Source: an uncultured Gammaproteobacteria bacterium (GTDB lineage: Bacteria > Pseudomonadota > Gammaproteobacteria > Arenicellales > JAANXG01). From it: a stretch of 64,000 nucleotides of DNA. The first letter of the stretch is position 1. The number at the start of each line of letters is the position of its first letter. Under the pieces are notes generated by a model. It was not told where the DNA came from, made no database searches, and saw nothing but the letters and a program-made list of their open reading frames with translations. The stretch lies in assembly GCA_947259395.1 (NCBI GenBank), contig CAMYMN010000001.1, positions 85,554-149,553 of the forward strand, written 5' to 3'. Positions 43,686-52,599 of this stretch are shown one piece after another. The position numbers and the translations under genes were made by a program.

Positions 43686-43880
43686 TCACCGATCTATTTG
43701 TACCATCTCAAAGCGCTTTTTCATGGTCTCCGCCCGCTGATCCGCGCTGGCTTGCAACAGCGGGTCCTTATTTCCTTTATAAACACCCGGCTCATAAGAG
43801 GTGATACTCGATGACTCGTAACACCCAGCGAGGACAAACGTCAGCGAGACTCCCGCAATCAAGCTCAATAACCTATTCAT
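43686..43880 (-). CDS. Small lipoprotein in the formate dehydrogenase operon
   Basis: 64 residues from the ATG at 43880, with AGGAG about 10 bases upstream; longer upstream frames overlap fdhB and have no signal. MNRLLSLIAGVSLTFVLAGC is a clean lipoprotein signal. The mature part (YESSSITSYEPGVYKGNKDP) is polar and ends in a helix (QRAETMKKRFEMVQIDR). Located between the FeS and cytochrome b subunit genes, it may be a structural or docking subunit of the complex. I do not recognise a named family. Confidence 0.8.
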   Translation of the reverse strand: MNRLLSLIAGVSLTFVLAGCYESSSITSYEPGVYKGNKDPLLQASADQRAETMKKRFEMVQIDR

Positions 43881-43953
43881 TGCCTTGATCTCCTTCAACC
43901 AACAACCGGTAAAAACAAAACGGGACCGGGACTTGCCCGGCCCCGTTCCATCA

Positions 43954-44544
43954 CTATCCTGTGGTGCCGTAGGCAGATTCCCAACCCCATGTCTGGGGCC
44001 TGCCACCGCGTTTCAATACCCGTTGCCGGTAGATGTCCGCGAGCATATCGCCATCTCCCGCAAGTAATGCTTTGGTGGAACACATCTCGGCACAAAGCGG
44101 CAACTTGCCTTCGGCAATACGGTTACGGCCATATTTTTCATACTCGACATTGGAGTTGTCCTGCAGCGGGCCACCTGCACAGAACGTGCATTTGTCCATC
44201 TTGCCGCGAACCCCAAATGCAGCCTGCTGCGGATACTGCGGTGCGCCAAATGGACAGGCGTAAAAGCAGTAGCCACAGCCGATGCACAGGTCCTTATCAT
44301 GGAGCACGATGCCGTCGTCGGTGGTGTAGAAGCAGTCCACCGGACACACGGCCGCACACGGGGCATCGGTGCAGTGCATACACGCGACCGAGATCGATTT
44401 CTCGCCCGGTACACCGTCATTCAGGGTCACGACCCTGCGACGGTTTACACCCCACGGTACTTCATGCTCATTCTTACAAGCGGTAACACAGGAATTACAC
44501 TCAATGCACCGCTCAGCGTCACAAAGGAATTTCATACGTGCCAT
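43954..44544 (-). CDS. fdh3B: Formate dehydrogenase FeS subunit (beta, FDH3 type)
   Basis: Electron carrier between the catalytic and membrane subunits. 196 residues with four 4Fe-4S sites: CIECNSC, the CMHCTDAPCAAVC group, CIGCGYCFYACPFGAPQYP, and the later CTFC with CAEMC. The gene has a strong AAGGAG ribosome binding site. There is no C-terminal membrane helix, unlike E. coli FdnH, which is characteristic of the FDH3 type. It lies 12 bases after the catalytic subunit gene. Confidence 0.94.
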   Translation of the reverse strand: MARMKFLCDAERCIECNSCVTACKNEHEVPWGVNRRRVVTLNDGVPGEKSISVACMHCTDAPCAAVCPVDCFYTTDDGIVLHDKDLCIGCGYCFYACPFGAPQYPQQAAFGVRGKMDKCTFCAGGPLQDNSNVEYEKYGRNRIAEGKLPLCAEMCSTKALLAGDGDMLADIYRQRVLKRGGRPQTWGWESAYGTTG

Positions 44545-44556
44545 GGTTTATTCTCC

Positions 44557-47436
44557 TTACGCTGCCCGGATTCGACACAGGGTCACTTTCGTTTCCTGCA
44601 TCTGTGTCACGGAGTCGTAGCCATAGGTCATCGCGGTGTTACATGCGTCCCCGCGGACTAATGGCGCGGTGCCTTGTGGATACTTGGCTACCAGGTCTTG
44701 ACCCTGGAACCAACCGCCGAAATGGAACGGGGTGAATACAACTCCCGGCGCCACCCGCCGCGTTACCATGACCTTGACCTTGATCTTGGCTTTTTCCGGG
44801 CTGTCCATCCACACCATCTGACCATCACGGATGCCGAGGTTGTTCGCGTCGGTGGGATTGACCTCCACGAACATGTCCTGCTGCAGTTCCGCCAGCCATG
44901 GGTTGGACCGTTGTTCCTCACCGCCGCCTTCGTATTCCACTAGGCGCCCGCTGGTCCATATGATCGGATAGTCCTTGGAAAAATCCTGGGCCTGGATAGA
45001 CGCGTAACGGGTCGGTAACCGGTAGAACCGCTTACGGTCTGCGTAGGTGGGGTAGTCCGCCACCAGATCACGCCGCGGCGTATACAACGGCTCGCGGTGA
45101 ATCGGTATCGGATCCGGGAACGTCCACACAAACGTGCGCGCCTTGGCGTTGCCGAACGGTGCGCAGCCGTGCTTGATAGCCACCCGCTGAATGCCGCCGG
45201 ACAGGTCCGTCTTCCAGTTCTTGCCCTCGGCGAGCTTTTTCTCCTCCGGGGTGAGATCATCCCACCATCCGAGTTGCTTGAGGATATCGGCCTTGAACTC
45301 GGGATAGCCGTCCTTGATCTCCGATCCCTTGCTGTAGGAACCCTCCGCCAGCAGGTTCTCGCCGTCGTGCTCGACACCGAAGCGGGCGCGGAACGTCAAA
45401 CCACCCTCCGCCACCGGCGTGCTCGGATCGTACAGGATGGGCGTGCCGGGATGCTTCATCTCGGCAGTGCCCCAGCAGGGCCACGGCATGCCGTAGTAAT
45501 CGCCGTCCGCCGGCCCGCCTTCCGCCTTGAGCGTCGTGGTATTGAATGTCTTGCGATGCTCAGCGTGCAACTTCAGGCGCTCCGGACTCTGTCCGGTGTA
45601 GCCGATGGTCCACATGCCCTTGTTGAATTCACGGGTGATGTCCTCCACCAGCGGCTCATCGTTGGTGACCTTCATGTTCTTACATAACTGATCCGCAAAA
45701 CCCAGCTTCTTGGCCAGCTTGTACATGATCGTTTGGTCAGGCAACGACTCCCACACCGGGTCGATGACCTTATCGCGCCACTGGATGGAACGGTTGGACG
45801 CGGTCACCGACCCGTAGGTCTCGAACTGGGTTGCCGCCGGCAGCAAGTAAGTGCCGTCCTTGCGGTCGTTCATCACCGCGGCGTGGGTCGGATACGGGTC
45901 AACGATCACCATCATATCCAACATCTCCATGGCCTTTTTCATCTCCGGACCACGCGTCTGGCTGTTGACCGCATGACCCCACATGAACAGGGCACGGATG
46001 CGATCCTTCTGGCCCATGTTCTTGGGATCTTCCAACACGCCGTCGATCCAACGCGACACCGGGATGCCCTTGTAATTCATCGGACTCACCGGCTTGCCCT
46101 TGTCGCCTTCGACCTTCTCCTGGTCGAAACGGGATGCAACCCACTCGTAGTCCAGATCCCACACGCGCGACCAGTGCTTCCAAGACCCTGCCGAAAGGCC
46201 GTAGTAGCCGGGCAGAGAATGCGATAGCACACACAGATCCGTGGCGCCTTGCACGTTGTCGTGACCGCGGAAGATGTTGGCGCCGCCACCGGACTTGCCG
46301 ATGTTGCCCAACGCCAACTGCAATACGCAGTACGAGCGCGTGTTGTTGTTACCCGAGGTGTGTTGGGTACCGCCCATGCACCAGACAATGGTTCCGGGCC
46401 GGTTCTCGGCCATGATTTGCGCCGCCTTTTTGACCACGTCCGGCGGCGCGCCGGTCACCCGCTCGGTTTCCTCGGGCGTCCATTTCTTGACCTCTTCGCG
46501 GACACGGTCCAGACCCCAGACACGCTGACTGATGTATTCCTGGTCTTCCCAGCCGTTGTCGAAGATGTGCCACAACATGCCCCACACCAGGGCGACGTCG
46601 GTGCCCGGGCGGAGTCGCACAAAATGGTCGGCATGGGCCGCGGTGCGTGTAAAACGCGGATCACACACGATCATCTTGGCGCCATTTTCCTTGGCACGCA
46701 GGATGTGCTGCATGGCCACCGGATGCGCTTCGGCGGCATTACTGCCGATGAAAATCATCGCCTTGCAGTTGTGCATGTCGTTGTAGGAGTTGGTCATCGC
46801 ACCGTAGCCCCAGGTATTTGCCACACCGGCCACCGTGGTTGAGTGACAGATGCGGGCCTGGTGATCCACGTTGTTGGTGCCCCACATGGCCGCCATCTTG
46901 CGGAACAGGTAAGCCTGCTCATTGCTGTGCTTGGCTGATCCCATCCACGCCACTGAGTCGGGACCGGATTCCTTACGGATCTGCAGCAACTTGTCGCCAA
47001 TTTCGTTGATGGCCTCATCCCAGGAAATCTTCTTCCATTTGCCGCCAACCAACTTCATCGGATGCTTTAATCGATGTTCACCGATCCCATGTTCGCGGAC
47101 CGATGCGCCTTTGGCGCAGTGCGAGCCAAGGTTGAAGGGGGACTCGAAGTCAGGCTCCTGGCCCGTCCATACCCCGTTTTGCACTTCTGCTATGACCCCG
47201 CATCCCACTGAACAGTGGGTGCACACGGAATGCCTCATCTCGGTTTTGACGCCTGCCTTCGGACTGGCGCCTTTGGCGTGCGCCTTGCCCATCATCGTGA
47301 CCGGTAATACACCGGTCACCGCGGCACCACCCAGGGCGACCCCTGATCGACGCAGAAACGTCCGTCGATCGATCGCCTCACCGAGACCGGGCGCTGTGGC
47401 GGAGGCGTTGGCGCCTCGTTTCTTGATCAACTTCAT
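44557..47436 (-). CDS. fdh3A: Formate dehydrogenase catalytic subunit (Mo/W bis-MGD, Cys type)
   Basis: Oxidises formate to CO2 in the periplasm. About 959 residues. Tat signal IDRRTFLRRSGVALGGAAVTG near residue 23, so it is exported folded with the FeS subunit. One 4Fe-4S site: CTHCSVGC near residue 72 with the fourth Cys in GSHCAKGAS near 107. The catalytic residue is Cys (ARICHSTTVAG near 197), where E. coli enzymes have selenocysteine, so no Sec machinery is needed. The C-terminal molydopterin-binding domain ends at TLCRIRAA. I use the ATG at 47436, preceded by GAGGAG; a GTG directly before it is the alternative. Confidence 0.95.
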   Translation of the reverse strand: MKLIKKRGANASATAPGLGEAIDRRTFLRRSGVALGGAAVTGVLPVTMMGKAHAKGASPKAGVKTEMRHSVCTHCSVGCGVIAEVQNGVWTGQEPDFESPFNLGSHCAKGASVREHGIGEHRLKHPMKLVGGKWKKISWDEAINEIGDKLLQIRKESGPDSVAWMGSAKHSNEQAYLFRKMAAMWGTNNVDHQARICHSTTVAGVANTWGYGAMTNSYNDMHNCKAMIFIGSNAAEAHPVAMQHILRAKENGAKMIVCDPRFTRTAAHADHFVRLRPGTDVALVWGMLWHIFDNGWEDQEYISQRVWGLDRVREEVKKWTPEETERVTGAPPDVVKKAAQIMAENRPGTIVWCMGGTQHTSGNNNTRSYCVLQLALGNIGKSGGGANIFRGHDNVQGATDLCVLSHSLPGYYGLSAGSWKHWSRVWDLDYEWVASRFDQEKVEGDKGKPVSPMNYKGIPVSRWIDGVLEDPKNMGQKDRIRALFMWGHAVNSQTRGPEMKKAMEMLDMMVIVDPYPTHAAVMNDRKDGTYLLPAATQFETYGSVTASNRSIQWRDKVIDPVWESLPDQTIMYKLAKKLGFADQLCKNMKVTNDEPLVEDITREFNKGMWTIGYTGQSPERLKLHAEHRKTFNTTTLKAEGGPADGDYYGMPWPCWGTAEMKHPGTPILYDPSTPVAEGGLTFRARFGVEHDGENLLAEGSYSKGSEIKDGYPEFKADILKQLGWWDDLTPEEKKLAEGKNWKTDLSGGIQRVAIKHGCAPFGNAKARTFVWTFPDPIPIHREPLYTPRRDLVADYPTYADRKRFYRLPTRYASIQAQDFSKDYPIIWTSGRLVEYEGGGEEQRSNPWLAELQQDMFVEVNPTDANNLGIRDGQMVWMDSPEKAKIKVKVMVTRRVAPGVVFTPFHFGGWFQGQDLVAKYPQGTAPLVRGDACNTAMTYGYDSVTQMQETKVTLCRIRAA

Positions 47437-47490
47437 CACTTGATCTCCTCTAACAACGCTTAGTTGGTGATTCGAGTCGGACGCTGCTGT

Positions 47491-47700
47491 CTAAAATCGC
47501 GCCTTCTCGTAATACTCAAGAATATGCGGGGTCATCCGATACCCCTTGGATTCGTCGTCGGCCGCTCGAGCCGGTTTGTCGACGATTTGCGTGTCCGCCG
47601 TGACACCCTGGCTCAGCGTCGACACCGCTGCCGCGCCGCCGACGATCGCTGCTCCTTTGAGAAAGCCGCGTCGGTTCATGGTTACACCCTTGTCTTTCAT
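47491..47700 (-). CDS. Formate dehydrogenase-region small Tat protein
   Basis: 69 residues. MNRRGFLKGAAIVGGAAAVSTL near the N-terminus is a twin-arginine signal, and the short mature part ends SKGYRMTPHILEYYEKARF. This matches the small protein family found just upstream of the catalytic subunit in FDH3 operons (TIGR02811). Its role is unknown; it may help assembly. AAGGAGG precedes the ATG by 8 bases. An internal ATG at 47679 is possible. Confidence 0.9.
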   Translation of the reverse strand: MKDKGVTMNRRGFLKGAAIVGGAAAVSTLSQGVTADTQIVDKPARAADDESKGYRMTPHILEYYEKARF

Positions 47701-47796
47701 CTGGAGTCCCCTCCTTACGGGTCGTTAAATCGACTTACACTTACAACGTGATCACTTGTATCAAACACTTCAGCAAATTTTGGCCGACGCGCATGT

Positions 47797-48417
47797 CTAA
47801 TGGGGCGTCATCCCCAAGTACTGCTTGTCGACTTGCAAAAACTTTTCACCCAACAGCCCTACTGCACCGTAAAGCTCGGCCGCTTCCGCCGCCTGCAGGT
47901 CCTGAAAAAACCGCACCATCCATGGCTCGATGTGGTCATCAAAGAACTTCTTGTGCCGGCCGAAGCCGATGTCCTTATCGAGGATGAGCAAACTCATGGT
48001 CTCGCACAACGCCGCCACATGGTCTTCCGGTTCCTTGACATCCGTCTGCCGCGCGTAGCCCAACTCCTTTAGATCCTGGCGTAATTCCGCGAGCGGCCTC
48101 TCCATCAAAAAACCGGTCAAGTACCACGACCCATAAGGCATCACTTCGCCACGCGTGATCCCAACAAACAGGGCGTGGTACTCATCGTCCGCTGCCTCGA
48201 CCGAAGTCCGTTGCGCTGCCAGCGCCAACATCCGCCAGGCGGGGGCAAGCGGTGCGTCGTTATCCCCGACGTCCACGTCCTTGAGCGTATCCAACAACTC
48301 CTGGTTTGGCGGCACCGCTAACAGCGTGGCAAGCAGGCGGTACGTGCTGGCGCGCAACGCATTATCGACGTGTGCATCACGCTCTGCAGAAACCACCGCA
48401 GCAGGCTCGTCGCTCAT
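47797..48417 (-). CDS. TorD/DmsD-family Tat chaperone
   Basis: Cytoplasmic chaperone that holds a molybdoenzyme until its cofactor is inserted. All-helical, 206 residues from the ATG at 48417 (GGAGA 8 bases upstream). Motifs: STYRLLATLLAVPPNQELL, YHALFVGITRGEVMPYGSWYLTGFLMERPLAELRQDL, and LCETMSLLI with FFDDHIEPWMVRFFQDLQ near the C-terminus. Its place in the operon makes the formate dehydrogenase its client. A 149-base AT-rich gap (48418-48566) separates it from the preceding gene and may contain an internal promoter; a TTGATCGTTATTAC element there resembles an FNR site at 8 of 10 key bases. Confidence 0.9.
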   Translation of the reverse strand: MSDEPAAVVSAERDAHVDNALRASTYRLLATLLAVPPNQELLDTLKDVDVGDNDAPLAPAWRMLALAAQRTSVEAADDEYHALFVGITRGEVMPYGSWYLTGFLMERPLAELRQDLKELGYARQTDVKEPEDHVAALCETMSLLILDKDIGFGRHKKFFDDHIEPWMVRFFQDLQAAEAAELYGAVGLLGEKFLQVDKQYLGMTPH

Positions 48418-48566
48418 CGCCGCGTCTCCTTGATCTTTGAAGGCTTGCACGGTTCATGCCACGAATAAAAAGAAAAATCGGAGTAATAACGATCAAAAAT
48501 CATACTAATTCTCGCGTAATAATTAGGCTTTTGGCGTCAAGTACGAGAAAATGGGTGTCTTCTGTA

Positions 48567-50297
48567 TCACTCTGACCCACCTGACGAATCGGTGTTGGCC
48601 GGTTTGTCGTACACCTCGATGCCGCCATCTTTCAGATATAAGTCCTCGATTCGACAGTCTTCGCACATCTGCAAACGCCGCATCTGCGACGGATCCCGGT
48701 ACATCCAGTGGCCGGCGAGTTTCTGTTGCATGCGCGCCATCACGCTCTTGGTGGCGAACGGTTTTCCACAGTTGATGCAGTTGAATGGTTCTTCTTCGTG
48801 CAGGGTTCTTGGTTTGCTCCGCGCTTCCGCCTCATAAACAAAGCGGGGCACAAGCTTGATCGCATCCTCCGGACAAGCGGTTGCACACAAGCCACACTGC
48901 ACACAGTTAGCTTCGATAAACGTCAACCGCGGCATGTCCTCGCCATCCGATAGCGCCCGCGCCGGACACACAGCGACACAACCCATGCACAGCGTGCATG
49001 CATCACGATTGACCTTGATCTCGCCAAACGGCGCAGGGGCGGTGAGTGAAACCGACTTTTTGTGCTTCGCGGCGTGCACATAGAGATGGTCCATCGCCAA
49101 GCGGACGTTAGTGCGCTTGTCGTCAAACCCGGCAAACCCGGCCGCCGCCCCCAATGCGTTCTCATAAACATCCGTCGGCGCGCCGTCCGCGGCCGAAACG
49201 ATTCCGATCCGGTCCGGTTCGAATCCCATCCCGGCGAGCATTTCCCGCGCCAACCGTAACTGTTGCGCAAGCACATCAGAAATCGCCCCCGGCATACCGT
49301 CGGTTACTAACAGCCACACTTGGTGCGCACCATACGCGAGCGCCGCCAACCAAACCTCGAGCCCCACCGAGCCCACATCCTCGACCTCGATCGGCAGCAG
49401 AGTGTCCGGCAACCGGTCAGCCCATCCAGCCAGCTGGCTGCGTCCCCATTCGCTGTAAAACAACACCGCCGGGCGGGCGCCATTGTGGTCGCGATAGTCG
49501 CGCAACAAACCGCGCAATCCATCCAATAAATGACTCGCTGGCGGGTAGACATAGCGAATCGCGCCGCTCGGGCAAGCGGTCGCGCAACTGCCTCCGCCCT
49601 GACACAAGTAGGGATCGACTTCGATCCGCTCTCCCAGTGAGTGAATAGCATCGGTGGGACAGGCGTCGATACAACGGCTGCAGCCGGCCAAACCGCGCTC
49701 GCCATGTGCGCATATGTTTGGATCGTATTCGAAGTATTTGGGTTTTTCGTACTCCCCTACCATCTCGGGTAGCTCAGCCAGCGCGCGCTCGAGCGCCGCG
49801 TCACCCGACGGTGCGTAATACCCCGGCGGCGGGACCTGGATGTCGATGACGGGAGCCGCACTCAGGTCCAGGATCAGGTCGAAATCATCGCGTTTGAATT
49901 GCATGTCGCGGGCGAGATTGACCGCACCCTGTTTGCCCTCGAGCCGCACCACAAAATGCCCAAGATGACCACTGCACTCGTTGATTGCGCCCTGCGCTAC
50001 CACCAACTCATCTTCGGTCATACTCACCGTGATCTGCCCTTCGGGTGCGGGGCGGTTGCTCAACACCGCCGTCTCGAGGCCGGCCTTTTTCAGCGCCGCT
50101 GCCGCCGGCACCGCCCGCTCACGATCACCGATCACCAACACCACGCCACGGGACAAATAAGAGACCGCGGTGGTTTCGAAACGGGCACGTTCGGCGAACT
50201 CATGCAATGCCGCGCGGCGCGCCTCGCCGTTCACGGTGTTCGCCGGTAGCGGCAACCCCCCGGGATCCGGTTTGTGATCAGCTGTCGCGGTGGTCAT
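48567..50297 (-). CDS. Poly-4Fe-4S protein of the FDH3 operon
   Basis: 576 residues. The N-terminal part (about 1-190) has no FeS motif. Then come CSRCIDACP with a partner group CQGGGSCATACP (about 205-250), a central globular domain without Cys (about 260-400), and CTLCMGCVAVCP with CVQCGLCATACP (about 438-480). Near the C-terminus are CINCGKPF and CEDCRIED, a possible zinc or FeS site. Proteins like this are standard in FDH3 operons and may deliver electrons or help cofactor assembly. It overlaps DUF3306 by 20 bases. Confidence 0.85.
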   Translation of the reverse strand: MTTATADHKPDPGGLPLPANTVNGEARRAALHEFAERARFETTAVSYLSRGVVLVIGDRERAVPAAAALKKAGLETAVLSNRPAPEGQITVSMTEDELVVAQGAINECSGHLGHFVVRLEGKQGAVNLARDMQFKRDDFDLILDLSAAPVIDIQVPPPGYYAPSGDAALERALAELPEMVGEYEKPKYFEYDPNICAHGERGLAGCSRCIDACPTDAIHSLGERIEVDPYLCQGGGSCATACPSGAIRYVYPPASHLLDGLRGLLRDYRDHNGARPAVLFYSEWGRSQLAGWADRLPDTLLPIEVEDVGSVGLEVWLAALAYGAHQVWLLVTDGMPGAISDVLAQQLRLAREMLAGMGFEPDRIGIVSAADGAPTDVYENALGAAAGFAGFDDKRTNVRLAMDHLYVHAAKHKKSVSLTAPAPFGEIKVNRDACTLCMGCVAVCPARALSDGEDMPRLTFIEANCVQCGLCATACPEDAIKLVPRFVYEAEARSKPRTLHEEEPFNCINCGKPFATKSVMARMQQKLAGHWMYRDPSQMRRLQMCEDCRIEDLYLKDGGIEVYDKPANTDSSGGSE

Positions 50298-50880
50298 TGT
50301 CGTTTTCGATCAAGTCGTCATGCGAATCCGCGATCTGCTCCTCCGCCGCAACCTCGTCGGCGGGGTTGGCACGCGGTTCCGGCGCGGCGTCCTCCTCAGT
50401 CTCATCGGCTGCTGACAGCGTATCGCTCTCATCAATGTCCTGTTCGGCAACCTCTTCGGCCTGCGATGAGGCCGGTCGTTCTTGTTCCAACTCCATCTGA
50501 TGCCGCATGTCCGCGGTGACGATCTCACCCAGCGCTTCGAAAGTCGTGAAATCGTCATCATAGTCATCGAGGCCATCGACAATGTTGAACTGGGGTAAAT
50601 GAAACAGTTTGCGCAACGCCACCCGCCGCAATTTTTCGCTGACCTCTGGAGAGAAGAACTCACGCATGTCGGTCGATTCATCGATAGACTCGACCGGCGG
50701 CATATCGGCATCGGTTTTCGGTGGCAGCTCCGGCTCCGAAGCCGGCACTGCCGGTTCTTTTTCTTGCGCGGCTTCGGCGTCCTGAGCGTTCTCCATCGCC
50801 GTCGTTTTACGGCGCGACCAACGCTGCAAGAATTCTTCGTTTGTGTCAGTTTCGTCTACCGCGCGGGGGTGCTTGACCAT
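50278..50880 (-). CDS. DUF3306 protein
   Basis: 200 residues from the ATG at 50880, with GGAGG 9 bases upstream. Conserved core: FLQRWSRRK, FFSPEVSEKLRRVALRKLFHLPQFN, IVDGLDDYDDDF and EIVTADMRH. The flanks are highly acidic and low-complexity (EEDAAPEPRANPADEVAAEE). DUF3306 is consistently encoded with DUF3305 in formate dehydrogenase operons; its function is unknown but probably in maturation. It overlaps DUF3305 by 35 bases. Confidence 0.88.
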   Translation of the reverse strand: MVKHPRAVDETDTNEEFLQRWSRRKTTAMENAQDAEAAQEKEPAVPASEPELPPKTDADMPPVESIDESTDMREFFSPEVSEKLRRVALRKLFHLPQFNIVDGLDDYDDDFTTFEALGEIVTADMRHQMELEQERPASSQAEEVAEQDIDESDTLSAADETEEDAAPEPRANPADEVAAEEQIADSHDDLIENDNDHRDS

Positions 50881-51403
50881 CGTGCTTATCCTCCATCCAA
50901 CGCTTACGTTTTCTTGTCTTTTGCTCACTGGGCCGGTAATAATTCATGACGAAATCCTCCAACCACTGATACAAATCCGGAGGAATCGGCACCGCGAAGA
51001 CCTTGCCCTCGGTCTCCAGATAGGCATCCGCTTCATGGGGATCGGCGGTAACAATGTAAGGTTCCAGCGAATCCTCATCGTCCTCGTCCTCTTCACGACA
51101 GACAACGAACAGCGACGGCTGGCTGCCCTGCAAGTTGTGCCAATAACTCTCAGTCTCGTCGCGAAAAAACTCCAATGTCAGACCGCTCCAGAGATATTGC
51201 TGACGTTGGTCGTCACTGTGGATCGGTGTCTTGCTAGAACCGGCCCCAAAACGCTCTCCGGGCACCACCCCGGTCGCCTCCCAACTCGGAAATGACCAAC
51301 GATCACGTTTGATCTCCCGGCGTTCAACGATGACCGAAACCGGAAACCGGTATCCACCCGCGGGTTGCGCCTGGGGCTGAAACGGCTGTGTGTCCTGGGG
51401 CAT
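50846..51403 (-). CDS. DUF3305 protein
   Basis: 185 residues from the ATG at 51403, preceded by AAGGAG at 5 bases. The conserved part runs RFPVSVIVERREIKRDRWSFPSW ... YLWSGLTLEFFRDETESYWHNLQG, with FVVCRE and a C-terminal PPDLYQWLEDFVMNYYRP. First gene of the formate dehydrogenase operon. A sigma54-type promoter lies upstream at 51443-51458. Function unknown; conserved with DUF3306. Confidence 0.88.
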   Translation of the reverse strand: MPQDTQPFQPQAQPAGGYRFPVSVIVERREIKRDRWSFPSWEATGVVPGERFGAGSSKTPIHSDDQRQQYLWSGLTLEFFRDETESYWHNLQGSQPSLFVVCREEDEDDEDSLEPYIVTADPHEADAYLETEGKVFAVPIPPDLYQWLEDFVMNYYRPSEQKTRKRKRWMEDKHDGQAPPRGRRN

Positions 51404-51442
51404 ACGAACTCCTTGGCGATGCGTCATCAGTCAGATTCATAA

Positions 51443-51458
51443 GGCAACTACCGTACCA
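51443..51458 (-). promoter_or_regulatory. Candidate sigma54 promoter of the fdh operon
   Basis: Minus strand: TGGTAC-GGTAG-TTGCC, matching the TGGCAC-N5-TTGC consensus at 9 of 10 bases with the invariant GG and GC at correct spacing. Transcription would start near 51431, 28 bases before the DUF3305 ATG. An NtrC-family activator is encoded at 54432-55799. Confidence 0.6.
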
Positions 51459-51655
51459 AAGCGACAAGCGCCGATTTTCCTAACCAAGCGGCGAATTGCG
51501 TCGATCTGAGTGAGACAGTTTTGACCATGTTGGTTCAATTCGACCCTATTGTGATTCGCTATATGTGGCATCTTCCCCCCTCGATTCCCGGCTTCGCGAC
51601 GTTGGCGCTTGGTATTTACACGACCTCTCGCCGTACCCGTCATTCGCACGTCGCC

Positions 51656-51671
51656 CGGAACGGAAATTGCA
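51656..51671 (+). promoter_or_regulatory. Candidate sigma54 promoter of fdhD
   Basis: Plus strand: CGGAAC-GGAAA-TTGCA. The GG and GC pairs have the required 10-base gap, and 8 of 10 consensus bases match. It lies about 40 bases before the fdhD ATG. Weaker than the divergent site at 51443-51458. Confidence 0.4.
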
Positions 51672-51711
51672 CACGTCACCAGGCAGCTTTGAGACTCTTA
51701 CACTATACGCA

Positions 51712-52596
51712 ATGTCATCACCGCCACACTATCGACCCCAGATGACCAGCGCCGGGCTGGCGCCGACAAAAGAAGTGTCGGCCATCGACGAGCACGGTGC
51801 GCACCGGCAACTCAGCGTGGCCGGAGAGTTTCCTCTCACCCTCAAAGTCGATGGCCAGGAAGTCGTCACACTGATGACCCTGGGCACCCATCCCGAAGAA
51901 TTAGCATTGGGTTATCTGCGTAACCAGCGACTGATTGAAACCATAGGGGACGTTGCTTCTGTCACCGTTGATTGGGAGCGCGAGCGTGTCGACGTCACGA
52001 CTTCCCATGGTAAAGGCATCATCGATTGGGAAGCCAAGACGTCGAAACGCACCGTGACGACGGGCTGTGCCCAAGGAACGATGTTTAGCTGCACCTTGGA
52101 CAAATTGTACGACGTGCGATTACCGGAGGTCGCGGTTCATCAATCGACGATATACGGCCTGTTGAGATCGATAAGTGCGTACAACGAACTTTATAAAAAA
52201 GCCGGCGCAGTCCATGGCTGTGCGTTGTGTGAAAACACCCAGGTTTTGATATTCGTCGAAGACGTTGGCCGCCACAATGCCGCTGATGCCATATCGGGCC
52301 GGATGTGGCTCGAGGGTATCGAGGGCGGTAACAAAATTTTTTACACCACCGGCAGACTGACATCCGAGATCGTCATGAAAGCGGCACACATGGGGATACC
52401 AGTGCTTCTGTCACGTTCCGGTATCACCCATATGGGGCTGGAGCTCGCCCATGACCTGGGAGTTGTGATGATTGCGCGTGCAAAAGGGAAACATTTCCTA
52501 GTCTACCATGGCCACCAGCAAGTCGAGTTCGATGCCAAACCCGAGCTTAGGCCGCGAACGCTGCGGCGAGTACCTCATGAAAAAACCGGTACTTAA
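51712..52596 (+). CDS. fdhD: FdhD, sulfurtransferase for formate dehydrogenase
   Basis: Passes sulfur from IscS to the Mo-bis-MGD cofactor before it is inserted into formate dehydrogenase. 294 residues from the ATG at 51712; a frame opening at 51565 adds a non-conserved extension. The sulfur-carrying loop is HGCALCEN (CxxC). Other conserved blocks: GTHPEELALGYLRNQRLI, TTGCAQGTMFS, VEDVGRHNAADA and SRSGITHMGLELA. The gene diverges from the fdh operon. Confidence 0.95.
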   Translation: MSSPPHYRPQMTSAGLAPTKEVSAIDEHGAHRQLSVAGEFPLTLKVDGQEVVTLMTLGTHPEELALGYLRNQRLIETIGDVASVTVDWERERVDVTTSHGKGIIDWEAKTSKRTVTTGCAQGTMFSCTLDKLYDVRLPEVAVHQSTIYGLLRSISAYNELYKKAGAVHGCALCENTQVLIFVEDVGRHNAADAISGRMWLEGIEGGNKIFYTTGRLTSEIVMKAAHMGIPVLLSRSGITHMGLELAHDLGVVMIARAKGKHFLVYHGHQQVEFDAKPELRPRTLRRVPHEKTGT

Positions 52597-52599
52597 ATC

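Noticed and set aside
43881..44006. Longer N-terminus for the fdh lipoprotein
   Set aside because: It would overlap fdhB and hide the clear lipoprotein signal; the ATG at 43880 has its own ribosome binding site.
44557..47436. Selenocysteine in the formate dehydrogenase catalytic subunit
   Set aside because: The codon at the catalytic position is Cys and the frame contains no internal TGA; no SECIS-like element is needed.
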